Source: Microbacterium sp. APC 3901
GTDB lineage: Bacteria; Actinomycetota; Actinomycetes; Actinomycetales; Microbacteriaceae
Assembly: GCF_030407765.1 (NCBI RefSeq)
Contig: NZ_JASDCU010000009.1
Coordinates: 62,001-126,000 of the forward strand
Length of the DNA stretch: 64,000 bases
Reading direction: 5' to 3'
Below, piece after piece: positions 15,909-25,995 of this stretch. Each line of letters starts with the position of its first letter. Positions within the stretch are counted from its first letter, which is position 1. Under the pieces are notes generated by a model that made no database searches, was not told the DNA's origin, and saw nothing but the letters and a program-made list of their open reading frames with translations. The position numbers and the translations under genes are program-made.

Positions 15909-16691
15909 GTGATGTCACGCGATGTTCAGGGGCGGGGGCCGCTGTACCGGCTCTACACCAGCAGGCTTCGCCGACACCTCGACCCGGAGTCGGTCCCGCA
16001 TCACGTCGCCATGATGATCGATGGCAATCGACGATGGGCCCGACAGCTCGGCTACGAGACTCCTGCAGAGGGGCACAGGGCGGGCGCCGCCAAGATGCGG
16101 GAGTTCCTCGGATGGTGCGACGAGCTCGGCATCCGTGTGGTGTCGCTCTATCTTCTGTCGAGTGACAACCTGCTCAAGCGCGACTCGGCCGAGCTGGCCG
16201 ACCTGATCGAGATCATCGCGGAGCTCGCCGAGGCGCTGTCGCGAGAAGGCAACTGGCGAGTGAAGCATGTCGGTCGCTCCGACATCCTCCCTGCCGAACT
16301 CGCGAGAGTGCTCGACGACGCGCAGGAGCGCACGCGTGAGCACACGGGACTGCACGTCAACCTCGCGGTCGGCTACGGCGGACGCAACGAGATCGTCGAT
16401 GCCGTGCGGAGCATCGTGACGGCGCACCAGGCGTCCGGAGGCACCATCGAAGACCTCGCCGCACACCTCACGCCCGAGATGATCGGCGAGCATCTCTACA
16501 CCGGTGGCCAGCCGGATCCGGACCTCGTCATCCGCACGAGCGGGGAGCAGCGGCTGAGCGACTTCCTGCTGTGGCAGAGCGCCCACAGCGAGTTCTACTT
16601 CGTCGAGGCGCTCGGGCCGGATCTGCGACAGGTCGACTTCCTCCGAGCGATCCGTGACTTCGCGGATCGCGATCGGCGATTCGGTCGCTGA
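15909..16691 (+). CDS. uppS: Isoprenyl transferase (cis-prenyl diphosphate synthase family)
   Basis: Makes Z-polyprenyl diphosphates (undecaprenyl or decaprenyl) from FPP or GPP and IPP, for cell-wall lipid carrier. 260 residues. The diphosphate-binding motif MIDGNRRWAR (D38, N40, R41) and the C-terminal RTSGEQRLSDFLLWQSAHSE block (about 206-225) with conserved Arg and Glu are clear. Actinobacteria usually carry two such enzymes of different chain length. This one has SLYLLSSDNLLKR rather than the typical SxFSxENWxRP helix, so the chain-length class is not settled and the symbol is provisional. Confidence 0.9.
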   Translation: MMSRDVQGRGPLYRLYTSRLRRHLDPESVPHHVAMMIDGNRRWARQLGYETPAEGHRAGAAKMREFLGWCDELGIRVVSLYLLSSDNLLKRDSAELADLIEIIAELAEALSREGNWRVKHVGRSDILPAELARVLDDAQERTREHTGLHVNLAVGYGGRNEIVDAVRSIVTAHQASGGTIEDLAAHLTPEMIGEHLYTGGQPDPDLVIRTSGEQRLSDFLLWQSAHSEFYFVEALGPDLRQVDFLRAIRDFADRDRRFGR

Positions 16692-16895
16692 CGTCTCGGG
16701 CGACGCCGTCGGACACGATTCGTTAATCAACGCGTAACGAACTCTTGGCGTGTCGAGGCGAGCGAATGTCGGCGCGTGGTCGTAGCTTCTAGGCATCGGG
16801 CAAAGCGCCCGTCGGGTCGGCCTCAGGTTGACGACTCGTGACCCCCTGGTCGACTCGTTCGAACACACCGGGATTCCCCGGGTCGGGAGTGGGTC

Positions 16896-18278
16896 GTGAC
16901 CTCACGTACAGCGCAGCAGTCCACAGGCACAGCGCAGCAGTCCACCCGTAAGACGACGACAAGAGCAGCCTCCGCTGATCCTGACCAGGATCTCCGGACA
17001 TACGTGCTCGACACGTCCGTCCTGCTGAGTGATCCTCAGGCCTTCTTCCGGTTCGCCGAGCATTCGGTGGTCGTGCCGGTCGTGGTCATCACCGAGCTCG
17101 AAGGCAAGCGCCACGATCCTGAGATCGGCTACTTCGCGCGCCAGGCGCTGCGTCACCTCGACGACCTGCGCATCGAACACGGGCGTCTGGACTTCCCGGT
17201 CGAGGTCGGCGACGGCGGCACGCTCCGCGTCGAGCTGGCCAACACCGATGCCTCGGTGCTCCCCGCCGGGATCCGGCTGAGCGACAACGACACCCGCATC
17301 CTCTCCGTCGCGATGAACCTCGCGCAGGACGGGCAGGACGTCACGATCGTCTCGAAGGACCTGCCGATGCGGGTCAAGGCGGCGTCCCTCGGTCTTCGCG
17401 CCGAGGAGTACCTCGCCGAGCAGGCCATCGACTCGGGATGGACCGGCATCACCACGCTCGACCTGTCAGGCGATGACATCAGCGACCTGTACGAGAGCGA
17501 GGTCGGCATCAGCGAAGACGCCAGGGGCCTGGCGGTCAACACCGGACTCATCATCCACTCCGAGCGCGGTTCGGCCCTCGGCAGGGTGACCGGCGACGGC
17601 GAGTACAAGCTCGTGCGCGGCGATCGCGACATCTTCGGCATGCACGGCCGATCCGCCGAACAGCGGATCGCGATCGACCTGCTCACCGATCCCGACATCG
17701 GCATCGTCTCGCTCGGCGGGCGTGCGGGCACCGGCAAATCGGCACTGGCGCTCTGCGCGGGTCTCGAGGCGGTGCTCGAGCGGCAGCAGCAGAAGAAGAT
17801 CATCGTGTTCCGGCCGCTGTTCGCCGTCGGGGGCCAGGAGCTCGGCTACCTGCCCGGAGACCAGGGCGAGAAGATGGGGCCGTGGGGGCAGGCGGTCTTC
17901 GACACGCTCGGCTCGGTGGTCTCGGGCAACGTCATGGAGGAGATCGTCGAACGCGGCATCCTCGAGGTGCTTCCGCTCACGCACATCCGCGGTCGGTCGC
18001 TGCACGACGCGTTCGTGATCGTCGACGAGGCGCAGTCCCTCGAACGCAACGTGCTGCTGACGGTGCTCAGTCGCATGGGGCAGAACTCCCGAGTGATCCT
18101 GACCCACGACGTCGGTCAGCGGGACAACCTCCGGGTCGGCCGCCACGACGGTATCGCCAGTGTGATCGAGACGCTCAAGGGGCACGACCTCTTCGCCCAT
18201 GTGACGCTGATGCGCTCCGAGCGCTCCGCCATCGCGGCGCTCGTGACGGAGCTTCTGGAGGGAGGCGAGCTCAGCTGA
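16896..18278 (+). CDS. PhoH family protein with N-terminal PIN domain (PhoH2-like)
   Basis: 460 residues. The N-terminal PIN-type nuclease domain begins at [13 protein letters not shown] (about 35-47), with acidic residues at D40, E70 and the LSDNDTRIL block (D130, D132). The C-terminal PhoH ATPase has Walker A GRAGTGKS (about 275-282), Walker B VIVDEAQ (about 374) and SRMGQNSR. In mycobacteria PhoH2 couples sequence-specific RNA cleavage to ATP-dependent unwinding (family knowledge). The N-terminus repeats TAQQST. The GTG has only a weak ribosome-binding site (GGGAG), so a start nearer residue 30 is possible. Confidence 0.92.
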   Translation: MTSRTAQQSTGTAQQSTRKTTTRAASADPDQDLRTYVLDTSVLLSDPQAFFRFAEHSVVVPVVVITELEGKRHDPEIGYFARQALRHLDDLRIEHGRLDFPVEVGDGGTLRVELANTDASVLPAGIRLSDNDTRILSVAMNLAQDGQDVTIVSKDLPMRVKAASLGLRAEEYLAEQAIDSGWTGITTLDLSGDDISDLYESEVGISEDARGLAVNTGLIIHSERGSALGRVTGDGEYKLVRGDRDIFGMHGRSAEQRIAIDLLTDPDIGIVSLGGRAGTGKSALALCAGLEAVLERQQQKKIIVFRPLFAVGGQELGYLPGDQGEKMGPWGQAVFDTLGSVVSGNVMEEIVERGILEVLPLTHIRGRSLHDAFVIVDEAQSLERNVLLTVLSRMGQNSRVILTHDVGQRDNLRVGRHDGIASVIETLKGHDLFAHVTLMRSERSAIAALVTELLEGGELS

Positions 18279-18334
18279 GCTGTCGTGTGTCTCGGAGGAT
18301 GCGTCGTCGATTCGCTTCCGTCTGCGGTTCATCT

Positions 18335-18403
18335 CGGGGGCCGACACGCCATACGCCGCCCTTCTTGAACCGATGCAGTCGACGTCTGGTGTGTCGGCCC
18401 CCG
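18335..18403. repeat. Palindromic element, copy 1 (right of the DUF559 gene)
   Basis: Arms of 17 bases (18335-18351 with 18387-18403, one mismatch, outer sequence CGGGGGCCGACAC) enclose 35 bases. It lies between convergent phoH and the DUF559 gene and shares its arms with copy 2 at 19393-19461. It could terminate both genes. Confidence 0.8.
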
Positions 18404-18437
18404 GAATGAGCATCGGCGCCAAGGAACGGTCATGCTG

Positions 18438-19313
18438 TCAGCTGAGATCGTCCGCGCGGCGGATAGCCGCCATGACGGCAGCCTGCACGGAGGGCCAGTC
18501 ATGGATGACCTGTGCGTAGTCGAAGCGCAAGGTCTCATACCCCTGTGCGGAGGCTCTGGCATCCCGGACGAGATCCTTGTGGCGACGATCATGACCGGCG
18601 TGGTTCTCGCGCCCGTCGACTTCGAGAATGAGCCGCCCACCCAGGACGAAGTCGACGCGACCGACGCCGTCGATGGTCACCTGAGCAGCGAGGACGATGT
18701 CGAGCAGGTGAAGTCTCAGGCGAAGGATCGATTCGAGTCCGCTCTCCGAACCGTCTTGTGCGAGCTCGAAGAGCCACCGGGCGGATGCCGGGAGAGCCGC
18801 CCGGATCCGGAGGCGCGCCGCGCGTGTCAGGGCGCGACGCTGCAGAGCGGACTCGAATGAGGCGAAGAACGACTCCTCGCCCTCGCAGCGGAACAGGTGG
18901 ATGAGAGCCGTCTCGACATCGACGACTCCGAGCGGCACAGTGCCCCGGAAGAAGTGGCTTCGGCATCGGCATCCGTCGTGCTCATAGGTCCGGCCGCGCC
19001 GGCCGATCCAGACGTGCACGCGGTCCGCGTCTGCGAGGACCCACACGCCGTGATGGCGCAGCGCCGCGCTGCAGGTGAGGGCGCCGCCGTGCGCAGCGGC
19101 TCGTCGGAGCGATTCAGGGATTGTCGGCGAGGCGAACAGTCCCGGCCGGATGCGGTCGATGTGCCCTGCCCGCACAGCTCTCGTGAGGGCGGGGCGGTCG
19201 AGACCGTGGTGCTGGAGGCGCGTTCCGCGAGCGAGCCCGCCAAGGCGATCGAGGGTGAGTCGTGGATCGAGCATCCCCGCATCGTGGCAGTTCTCTCTGC
19301 GCCGTGACGTCAC
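18438..19313 (-). CDS. AbiEi-like N-terminal plus DUF559 (Vsr-like endonuclease fold) protein
   Basis: Up to 291 residues; an alternative ATG at 19274 (MLDPRLTL) gives 278. The N-terminal third resembles the winged-helix region of AbiEi-type antitoxins (HHGLDRPALTRAVRAGHIDRIRPGLFA). The C-terminal part has the DUF559 pattern VDFVLGGRLILEVDGRENH followed by RDARASAQGYETLRF, a PD-(D/E)xK-like fold related to very-short-patch repair nucleases. Such proteins are common in Microbacteriaceae and their role is unknown. No partner toxin gene is adjacent. It is flanked on both sides by related palindromes, which may indicate mobility. Confidence 0.8.
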   Translation of the reverse strand: MTSRRRENCHDAGMLDPRLTLDRLGGLARGTRLQHHGLDRPALTRAVRAGHIDRIRPGLFASPTIPESLRRAAAHGGALTCSAALRHHGVWVLADADRVHVWIGRRGRTYEHDGCRCRSHFFRGTVPLGVVDVETALIHLFRCEGEESFFASFESALQRRALTRAARLRIRAALPASARWLFELAQDGSESGLESILRLRLHLLDIVLAAQVTIDGVGRVDFVLGGRLILEVDGRENHAGHDRRHKDLVRDARASAQGYETLRFDYAQVIHDWPSVQAAVMAAIRRADDLS

Positions 19314-19392
19314 GCGTGGGCGTCCTTCCGGCAGCGGTGCAGAAACCGCCGGCGTGCGACCAGTTGCAGGAACAGTGCTCTGTCACACACAT

Positions 19393-19461
19393 CGGGGGCC
19401 GACACACCAGCTGCCGAGCGGGAAAGCCTCCTGCGCTCGGCATCCGGTGTGTCGGCCCCCG
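19393..19461. repeat. Palindromic element, copy 2 (between DUF559 gene and fumC)
   Basis: Perfect 16-base arms (19393-19408 with 19446-19461) enclose a second inverted repeat (TGCCGAGCG with CGCTCGGCA). It lies 22 bases after the fumC stop and could also be its terminator. Confidence 0.85.
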
Positions 19462-19483
19462 AAGTGGTGGGACCGGCTCGCGA

Positions 19484-20902
19484 TCAACCGGGGTGGGTCA
19501 TCGAGAGCAGGTCGAGCTTCTCGTCGAGCTGCTCGAGCGTCAGGTCGCCGCGCTCGACATATCCGAGGTCGATGACCGCGTCGCGCACCGTGATGCCCTT
19601 CGCGACCGAGTGCTTGGCGATCTTCGCCGCGGCCTCGTATCCGATCAGCTTGTTGAGCGGGGTGACGATCGACGGGCTCATGCCGGCGAATGCCGCCGCA
19701 CGGTCGAGGTTGGCCTGGAGTCCGTCGACGGTCTTGTCGGCGAGCACGCGCGACGCGTTCGCGAGCAGACGGATCGACTCGAGTACTGCGGTGCCCATGA
19801 CCGGGATGGCGACGTTCAGCTCGAAGGAGCCGGATGCGCCCGCCCACGCGACGGTCGCGTCGTTGCCGATCACCCGGGCGCAGACCATGAGCACGGCCTC
19901 GGGAACCACCGGGTTGACCTTGCCGGGCATGATCGACGACCCGGGCTGGAGGTCGGGGATGTGCAGCTCGCCGAGACCCGTGTTGGGGCCCGAGCCCATC
20001 CAACGCAGATCGTTGTTGATCTTGGTCAGCGAGACCGCGATCGTGCGGAGTGCGCCCGATGCCTCGACGAGTCCGTCACGGTTCGCCTGGGCCTCGAAGT
20101 GGTCCTTCGCCTCGGTGATCGGGAGCTCGGTCTCGGCGGCGAGCAGCTCGATGACCTTCTGCGGGAATCCGAGCGGCGTGTTGATACCGGTGCCGGTGGC
20201 AGTGCCGCCCAGCGGGACCTCGGCGACGCGAGGAAGCGCAGACTGCACGCGCTCGATGCCGAGGCGCATCTGTCGGGCATAGCCTCCGAACTCCTGGCCG
20301 AGCGTGACCGGGGTGGCATCCATCAGGTGCGTGCGGCCGGACTTCACCGCGTCCTTCCACAGATCGGCCTTGGCCTCGAAGGCGACGGCGAGGTGGTCGA
20401 GCGCGGGGATCAGCGTGTCGATGAGCGCCTGCGTGACGGCGATGTGCACGGAGGTCGGGAAGACGTCGTTCGACGACTGCGAGGCGTTCACGTGGTCGTT
20501 CGGGTGCACGTTCGCACCGAGGATGCGGGTCGCGAGGGTGGCGAGCACCTCGTTCATGTTCATGTTCGATGACGTGCCCGAGCCGGTCTGGTAGGTGTCG
20601 ACGGGGAACTCGCCGTCGTGAGCACCTGCGGCGACCTGGTCGGCGGCCTGCGCGATCGCGTCGGCGATGGCACCGTCGAGGGTTCCCAGCTCCTTGTTCG
20701 CGAGCGCGGCAGCCTTCTTGATGCGCGCGAGCGCGGCGATCTGCGTCGATTCGAGACCCTTGCCCGAGATCGGGAAGTTCTCCACGGCGCGCTGCGTCTG
20801 GGCGCCGTAGAGCGCGTTCACGGGAACCCGCACCTCACCCATGGTGTCGTGCTCGATGCGGTACTCCGCTGCATCGCCGCTGCGCTGGTGTGTGTCGGTC
20901 AT
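19484..20902 (-). CDS. fumC: Class II fumarate hydratase
   Basis: Interconverts fumarate and malate in the TCA cycle; iron-independent homotetramer. 472 residues, usual length. The superfamily signature [11 protein letters not shown] (about residue 330) with the conserved Ser, Met and Lys is present, with [13 protein letters not shown] (about 106) and [10 protein letters not shown] (about 196). The start overlaps the stop of the carbonic anhydrase gene by four bases. This is the last gene of the xseA-xseB-DUF4245-carbonic anhydrase-fumC run on the minus strand. Confidence 0.97.
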   Translation of the reverse strand: MTDTHQRSGDAAEYRIEHDTMGEVRVPVNALYGAQTQRAVENFPISGKGLESTQIAALARIKKAAALANKELGTLDGAIADAIAQAADQVAAGAHDGEFPVDTYQTGSGTSSNMNMNEVLATLATRILGANVHPNDHVNASQSSNDVFPTSVHIAVTQALIDTLIPALDHLAVAFEAKADLWKDAVKSGRTHLMDATPVTLGQEFGGYARQMRLGIERVQSALPRVAEVPLGGTATGTGINTPLGFPQKVIELLAAETELPITEAKDHFEAQANRDGLVEASGALRTIAVSLTKINNDLRWMGSGPNTGLGELHIPDLQPGSSIMPGKVNPVVPEAVLMVCARVIGNDATVAWAGASGSFELNVAIPVMGTAVLESIRLLANASRVLADKTVDGLQANLDRAAAFAGMSPSIVTPLNKLIGYEAAAKIAKHSVAKGITVRDAVIDLGYVERGDLTLEQLDEKLDLLSMTHPG

Positions 20903-21594
20903 TCCGAACCCTCCTTGGTTGCGGGGCCGTGCCCCTCGGTGTCGATTCCGTCGGTGTCGATTCCGACCGTGATGACGGGCACCGCGGTGCCCTCGGCCAG
21001 ACGGTAATTGGCTCCCACGATGCCCAGCCGTCCCTCGGAGACGGCGCTGGAGATCACCTCCGACGACTGCAGCAGGTCGCGGACGGTGTTGCGCAGGTGC
21101 TCGGCGCCGACGAGATCGGCGTCGATCTCGTCGACGGTGGTGCCACCGCTCTCAGCCAGCACCTTGCGGGCCGCCGGGACGATCGGGGCGATGAGCTTCC
21201 AGATGTGCGGCGGCAGGGGAGCAGCGTCGATGGCCGTGCCGTCGATGGCGGCTCGCACCGCGCCGCACGAGTCATGCGCGAGGACGACGATCAGAGGCAC
21301 GTTCAGCACGGCGACCGCGTACTCGAGGCTCGCGACGATCGATTCGCCGATCACCTGGCCGGCGTTGCGCACGACGAACAGGTCGCCGAGTCCGAGATCG
21401 AAGATGATCTCCGCGGCGAGTCTCGAGTCGGAGCAGCCGAACAGAGTGGCGACCGGATGCTGTGCTGCGGCGAGGTGCCGACGACGAGCCACATCCTGGT
21501 TCGGGTGCTGAGGCGCATCATCGACGAATCGCTGGTTGCCGTCCTGCATCTGCTTCCAGGCAGCAGCGGGGGTGAGCGCGTGGGTCATGTTCAC
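20899..21594 (-). CDS. Beta-class carbonic anhydrase
   Basis: Interconverts CO2 and bicarbonate. 231 residues. Zn ligands C54, H107 and C110 and the catalytic Asp-Arg pair D56/R58 (CSDSR and AHDSCG motifs) are all visible. The C-terminus contains a short duplication, [11 protein letters not shown], from a 15-base tandem repeat. It overlaps both neighbours by four bases. Supplying or hydrating CO2 next to a TCA enzyme is plausible but is inference from position only. Confidence 0.95.
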   Translation of the reverse strand: MNMTHALTPAAAWKQMQDGNQRFVDDAPQHPNQDVARRRHLAAAQHPVATLFGCSDSRLAAEIIFDLGLGDLFVVRNAGQVIGESIVASLEYAVAVLNVPLIVVLAHDSCGAVRAAIDGTAIDAAPLPPHIWKLIAPIVPAARKVLAESGGTTVDEIDADLVGAEHLRNTVRDLLQSSEVISSAVSEGRLGIVGANYRLAEGTAVPVITVGIDTDGIDTEGHGPATKEGSE

Positions 21595-22229
21595 TCCGAG
21601 AGGTCGCGGATCTGGGGGACGAGAGACTCGGCGAGTTCCGCGGTGGAGTCTGCGGAACGCGAACCGTAGAGCAGCAGGTAGTCGTCACCCGCCTGGGTGC
21701 CGATGGCGTAGGTGAGGTTCTGCTTCGCGCCCGCATCGCCGAGGGCGTAGACATCCCATTCGAGACCACCGATCGACGTCGTGTCGGTGGGCGCGGTGCC
21801 GTTGAGTCGCTGGGGGGCCCACGAGGAGTCGGCATCGAAGGCCTGCGCGAGCTTGATGAAGCCGCGCTCGTCTTCGGCTGACGGTGCCAGGGTGACGTCC
21901 CAGACCACGGTGGCGCCGCTCGTGAGTTCGGCTGTGTTGACCCGCCAGAAGTCCGCCAGGTCGGGCACGATCACGGGACGATCCATCGTGGATTCCACGT
22001 CGGCGGCGATGCCGACCACGTCGATCTCCCTCGTGGTCGCCGGCTCCCCGCGAGGAACGGCCAGCACGATCACCGCGACGATGGCCAGTGTGACGATCAG
22101 CGCGGCCACCAGACTGCGCACGGTCTGGCTCGAGCGGTACGCCTTGCTCGAAGCGGCCTTGCGTGCCGCTGTCTCCTCCGGGGTCTCCGGACGCCCGAGC
22201 TCGGCGACGATGGGAGCCGGCTTGTTCAC
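21591..22229 (-). CDS. DUF4245 domain-containing membrane protein
   Basis: 212 residues with one transmembrane helix (about 42-62) and an extracytoplasmic domain with the DUF4245 pattern ([42 protein letters not shown]). Function unknown; the family sits beside exonuclease VII and fumarase in many actinobacteria. GTG at 22229 was chosen because it overlaps the xseB stop (GTGA). Upstream in-frame codons would lie inside xseB. Confidence 0.9.
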   Translation of the reverse strand: MNKPAPIVAELGRPETPEETAARKAASSKAYRSSQTVRSLVAALIVTLAIVAVIVLAVPRGEPATTREIDVVGIAADVESTMDRPVIVPDLADFWRVNTAELTSGATVVWDVTLAPSAEDERGFIKLAQAFDADSSWAPQRLNGTAPTDTTSIGGLEWDVYALGDAGAKQNLTYAIGTQAGDDYLLLYGSRSADSTAELAESLVPQIRDLSE

Positions 22230-22465
22230 GATTCGTCTCCGTCCGCGCTGCCGGTCGATGTGGCGCGCGCAGCCTCGAGACGACGCTTCGCGCCGAGAAG
22301 CCACTCCTCGCAGCGAGCGGCGAGCGCCTCGCCGCGCTCCCAGAGAGCGAGCGACTGCTCGAGGGTCGGAGCGCCCTGTTCGAGCTCGGAGACGACCTTC
22401 ACCAGCTCGTCGCGAGCGGCCTCGAATGACAGCGTGTCCACGGGGGTGTCGTTCAGCGCACTCAC
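22226..22465 (-). CDS. xseB: Exodeoxyribonuclease VII small subunit
   Basis: 79 residues, the helical partner of XseA in the bidirectional single-strand DNA exonuclease VII. The signature [18 protein letters not shown] (about 14-31) and [16 protein letters not shown] match the family. It lies 31 bases after xseA and overlaps the DUF4245 gene by four. Confidence 0.95.
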   Translation of the reverse strand: MSALNDTPVDTLSFEAARDELVKVVSELEQGAPTLEQSLALWERGEALAARCEEWLLGAKRRLEAARATSTGSADGDES

Positions 22466-22496
22466 GCCTCCATCCTACGCCGTGCGCAGGGCGCGC

Positions 22497-23789
22497 TCAG
22501 CCGGAGCGGGGCGCCGGCGCCTCCTCGATCTCGCCCTCCGAGCGCGCCGCGACAGAGCCCCGGTCGACCGTGATCGTCAGTCTGCTGCCGGCCGGAGCGT
22601 CCGCGGCGTCTCGAAGGATGACCCCGCCGTCGAGGTGAGCGATCGCGTAGCCGCGCGACAGTGTGGCTGCAGGAGAGAGCGCCCGCAGCGAGGCTCGCAG
22701 CTCGCTGGTCGCTCGGCCGGCCGCATCCTGCTGACGCGTGATCGTGTCGCGTCCTCGGGAGAGCAGAAGCCACACGTCCTGAGAGCGCGAGTCGATGATC
22801 GGGTCGGGAGACCGCAGCGAAGGGCGTGAGCGCAGCTGCTCCAGCTGCGCGATGTCGTGCGAGAGGCGCTGCGTGAGTCTCGTCGTCGCTCTCGATCGGA
22901 GCTGCGCGATCAGTGCCCGCTGCTCGCTCACGTCGGGCACGACGCGCTTCGCGGCATCCGTCGGAGTCGAGGCGCGCAGATCGGCGACGTCGTCGAGCAG
23001 GGGGTGGTCGTTCTCATGCCCGATCGCGCTGACGATCGGAGTGGATGCCGCCGCGACGGCTCTCACGAGACGCTCGTCGCTGAATCCGAGAAGCGTCTGC
23101 GGGTCGCCTCCGCCTCGGGCGATGACGATCACGTCGACATCGGGGTCGGCGTCGAGACGCGCCAGCGCTGCGAGCGTCTCCGGGACGCACCGGTCGCCCT
23201 GCACTGCCGCGTACTCGGTGCGGAAGCGCACCTGGGGCCACCGCAGCTCCGCGTTGCGGTGCACGTCCTTCTCGGCATCAGACTTCTCGCCGGTGATCAG
23301 ACCGATCACATGCGGGAGGAACGGGAGCCGCTTCTTGCGCGAGGGATCGAACAGGCCCTCCTGACGCAGCTGCAGTCTGAGCTTTTCGAGCTTCTCGAGC
23401 TGATCGCCGAGACCCACGTGCTTCATCGCGGAGACCGCGAAGCTGAAGTCGCCGGCCTTCACGAAGTAGTCGGCTTTGACCGCGGCGACGACGTGGTCGC
23501 CCACTGCCAGGTCTCCGGGGATCCGCGGGCGCACGCTCGACCAGATCCGGATCGAGATCTGCGCCTCGGAGCGGGTGTCCTTGAGACGGGCGAAGATGTT
23601 GCCGCCGCGCACGTTCCAGGAGGTGATCTCGCCCTCGACCCACACGGTGTTCCAGCGGGCCACGAAGTCGCGGATCGTGCCGTTCAGGCGTGCGACGGAC
23701 GTCGGAGCATCGGCCGATGAGTCGCGCGGCGCGACCGCATCCGCCGGTGGAGTCTCGCCGGATCTCGTCGACGCTTCGAAGACCGTCAT
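22497..23789 (-). CDS. xseA: Exodeoxyribonuclease VII large subunit
   Basis: Catalytic subunit of exonuclease VII, which degrades single-stranded DNA to oligonucleotides in repair and recombination. 430 residues: an N-terminal OB fold (about 27-125, WVEGEITSWNVRGGNIFARLKD) and a catalytic domain with GLITGEKSDAEKDV and the conserved VIVIARGGGDPQTLLGFSDE and SAIGHENDHPLLDDVAD motifs. A C-terminal coiled coil ends at the RGYAI motif. It is divergent from ispH with 54 bases between starts, so the two share a regulatory interval. Confidence 0.96.
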   Translation of the reverse strand: MTVFEASTRSGETPPADAVAPRDSSADAPTSVARLNGTIRDFVARWNTVWVEGEITSWNVRGGNIFARLKDTRSEAQISIRIWSSVRPRIPGDLAVGDHVVAAVKADYFVKAGDFSFAVSAMKHVGLGDQLEKLEKLRLQLRQEGLFDPSRKKRLPFLPHVIGLITGEKSDAEKDVHRNAELRWPQVRFRTEYAAVQGDRCVPETLAALARLDADPDVDVIVIARGGGDPQTLLGFSDERLVRAVAAASTPIVSAIGHENDHPLLDDVADLRASTPTDAAKRVVPDVSEQRALIAQLRSRATTRLTQRLSHDIAQLEQLRSRPSLRSPDPIIDSRSQDVWLLLSRGRDTITRQQDAAGRATSELRASLRALSPAATLSRGYAIAHLDGGVILRDAADAPAGSRLTITVDRGSVAARSEGEIEEAPAPRSG

Positions 23790-23831
23790 CCGCTCAGTGC
23801 ACCTTCCCGCTCCTGCTCAGGTTGTCGACGG

Positions 23832-23837
23832 TAGAAT
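23832..23837 (+). promoter_or_regulatory. -10 box (TAGAAT), probable leaderless promoter of ispH
   Basis: TAGAAT ends six bases before the GTG at 23844. No ribosome-binding site. Confidence 0.6.
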
Positions 23838-23843
23838 TCAAGA

Positions 23844-24923
23844 GTGACTTCGACTGCCGTTCATCTGCCCCTTCCGCGCGTTCCACGAGTACGTGGGGCG
23901 GCCGGGCGGCTTCAGGATAACCCGGTCGTCGGGGACAAGCGCGTTCTGCTCGCCGCTCCGCGCGGATACTGCGCCGGCGTCGACCGTGCTGTGGTCGCTG
24001 TCGAGAAGGCACTCGAGCGCTACGGCGCTCCGGTCTACGTGCGCAAGCAGATCGTCCACAACATCCATGTGGTGTCCGAGCTCGAAGAGAAGGGCGCGAT
24101 CTTCGTCGAGGAGGTCGACGAGGTTCCCGAGGGCGCGCATGTCGTCTTCAGCGCTCACGGTGTCTCGCCTGCCGTCGTCGAGGCGGCATCGGACCGCGGG
24201 CTCCACGCGATCGACGCGACCTGCCCGCTGGTCACGAAGGTGCACCGTGAGGCCGTCCGATTCGCCCGCGACGACTTCGAGATCCTGCTCATCGGCCACG
24301 AAGGTCACGAAGAGGTCGAGGGCACGGCCGGGGAAGCCCCCGAGCATGTGACCATCGTGAACTCGCCAGACGAAGCCGACACCGTGCAGGTGAAGGATCC
24401 GTCCAAGGTGGTCTGGCTCTCGCAGACCACGCTCTCGGTCGACGAGACCATGGAGACGGTGAACCGCCTGCGCGCTCGATTCCCCGAGATGCACAATCCG
24501 CCGTCCGATGACATCTGCTACGCGACGCAGAACCGTCAGGTCGCCATCAAGAAGGTCGCGGCGAACGCGGATCTCGTGATCGTCGTCGGATCGGCGAACT
24601 CGTCGAACTCGGTGCGTCTGGTCGAGGTCGCACTCGAGTACGGTGCCAAGGCCGCCTACCGCGTGGACTATGCCGAAGAGGTCAAGCAGGAGTGGCTCGA
24701 CGGCGTGGCGACGGTCGGCGTCACCAGCGGAGCATCGGTGCCGGAGGTCCTCGTCCGCGAGGTCCTCGATGCGCTCGACGGAGCGGGATACCGCGATGTC
24801 GAGGAGGTCAAAACGGCGGAGGAGGATCTGATGTTCTCGCTGCCCAAGGAACTTCGCCAGGATGCTGCAGGCCAGCGCGATGCGCGTGCGCTGGGAGGCC
24901 GTTCCTCGAGCGGGAATGCCTGA
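23844..24923 (+). CDS. ispH: 4-hydroxy-3-methylbut-2-enyl diphosphate reductase
   Basis: Last enzyme of the MEP pathway, making IPP and DMAPP with a 4Fe-4S cluster. 359 residues. The three cluster cysteines are seen in [11 protein letters not shown] (C43), DATCPLV and [11 protein letters not shown]. His residues of the active site lie in VRKQIVHN and SAHGVSP. About 30 extra N-terminal and 40 C-terminal residues are not part of the core. The GTG is leaderless, judged by the -10 spacing; a shorter start is not needed. Confidence 0.96.
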   Translation: MTSTAVHLPLPRVPRVRGAAGRLQDNPVVGDKRVLLAAPRGYCAGVDRAVVAVEKALERYGAPVYVRKQIVHNIHVVSELEEKGAIFVEEVDEVPEGAHVVFSAHGVSPAVVEAASDRGLHAIDATCPLVTKVHREAVRFARDDFEILLIGHEGHEEVEGTAGEAPEHVTIVNSPDEADTVQVKDPSKVVWLSQTTLSVDETMETVNRLRARFPEMHNPPSDDICYATQNRQVAIKKVAANADLVIVVGSANSSNSVRLVEVALEYGAKAAYRVDYAEEVKQEWLDGVATVGVTSGASVPEVLVREVLDALDGAGYRDVEEVKTAEEDLMFSLPKELRQDAAGQRDARALGGRSSSGNA

Positions 24924-24925
24924 CA

Positions 24926-25717
24926 GTGGCCGCCACTGAGGCGGCGCCGACTCTGATCGGCTCAGTGCAGCGTGCGCTTCGACTGGTCGACATGGTCGCC
25001 AATTCGTCACGCCCGGTGCCGGTCAAGACCCTCGCGGCCCAGACCGGTCTCACCCCGGGTACGACGTACAACCTCGTGCGGACGCTGGTGCACGAGGGAT
25101 ACCTCGTGAGCGAACCCGACGGTCTGGTCCTCGGCGAGAATTTCCCCGCTTTTCGCGCGCAGTCCGACGCGGGCGGAGTGTTCTTCGCCCATGTGCGCTC
25201 TGCGCTGCGCCACGCCACGGCGGAGGTGGGCGCCACCGCTTACCTCTCCCGCTACGAGGATGGCGAGCTGCGCCTCGTCGACATCGTGGATGCTGCTCGC
25301 AGCCCGCGCATCGACCTGTCGGTCAGTCTCGACTCGAGCGCGCACGCGACGGCTCTCGGCAAGCAGATCCTCGCGGATCTGAGTCGTGAGGAGCGCAAGG
25401 ACTACCTGTCGCGTCACCCGATGGAGCAGCTCACGCATCGCACGATCAGCGACCCGCGGGCATTGCTGACGGCGCTCGAACGTTCTCGGGGGTTCGCCGT
25501 GGATTGCGAGGAATACGTGATCGGCAATGCCTGTGTCGCCGTCCCGGTGACCGCTCCGAACGTCAGGGCGTCGCTCGCGGTCTCGCTTCCGGTGGGCCAC
25601 CCTCGTCTCGAGCACGGCCTCGTCGAGAAGCTCAGGGGGGTGGCGCGGCGGCTCTCGCTGCAATTGGGTGCGGATGCGCTGGGCGCAAGCACGTCTCGTC
25701 TCGCGACCTCGCTCTGA
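24926..25717 (+). CDS. IclR family transcriptional regulator
   Basis: 263 residues. An N-terminal winged helix (about 10-70: GSVQRALRLVDMVA, PVKTLAAQTGLTPGTTYNLVRTLVHEGYL) and a C-terminal IclR effector-binding domain (about 80-250) with SRYEDGELRLVD, SAHATALGKQILADL and CVAVPVTAPN. The effector is unknown. It starts two bases after the ispH stop, so it is read from the ispH transcript; a role in isoprenoid control is not supported by anything else here. The GTG at 24926 is the earliest start after ispH. Confidence 0.88.
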   Translation: MAATEAAPTLIGSVQRALRLVDMVANSSRPVPVKTLAAQTGLTPGTTYNLVRTLVHEGYLVSEPDGLVLGENFPAFRAQSDAGGVFFAHVRSALRHATAEVGATAYLSRYEDGELRLVDIVDAARSPRIDLSVSLDSSAHATALGKQILADLSREERKDYLSRHPMEQLTHRTISDPRALLTALERSRGFAVDCEEYVIGNACVAVPVTAPNVRASLAVSLPVGHPRLEHGLVEKLRGVARRLSLQLGADALGASTSRLATSL

Positions 25718-25842
25718 CGACCGCCGTCACAGCGGGTCGCGGCTCTTCACTATCTGAAGAAGTGCCACTGGTGCTCGGGCACGCGCTTTCCCTAGCATGT
25801 GAGGTGTAGTCGTCTGTGCAATCGGCGCTACCCGTGGTCGAA

Positions 25843-25893
25843 CGTCCCCAGCGTTCCTCGACCCACTTGGATGACGAGCGTCCCCAGCGTTCC
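25843..25893. repeat. Direct repeat CGTCCCCAGCGTTCC, two copies
   Basis: Copies at 25843-25857 and 25879-25893, in the gap before the gene at 25996. Role unknown. Confidence 0.7.
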
Positions 25894-25899
25894 GAGTCC

Positions 25900-25932
25900 G
25901 CGGCCCCGAGGAGTCCCCACTCCTTCGGGGCC
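25900..25932. terminator. GC-rich hairpin, possible terminator of the ispH-iclR transcript
   Basis: CGGCCCCGAGGAGT pairs with ACTCCTTCGGGGCCG with one bulge and loop CCCC. No T-tract follows. It lies 183 bases after the iclR stop. Confidence 0.45.
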
Positions 25933-25983
25933 GCCATCATGACGGGCACTCGCAGTCTGTGAGGAGCTCCTAGCCGATCCGGC

Positions 25984-25989
25984 TAGCAT
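25984..25989 (+). promoter_or_regulatory. -10 box (TAGCAT), probable leaderless promoter
   Basis: It ends six bases before the ATG at 25996. Confidence 0.5.
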
Positions 25990-25995
25990 GCTGGG

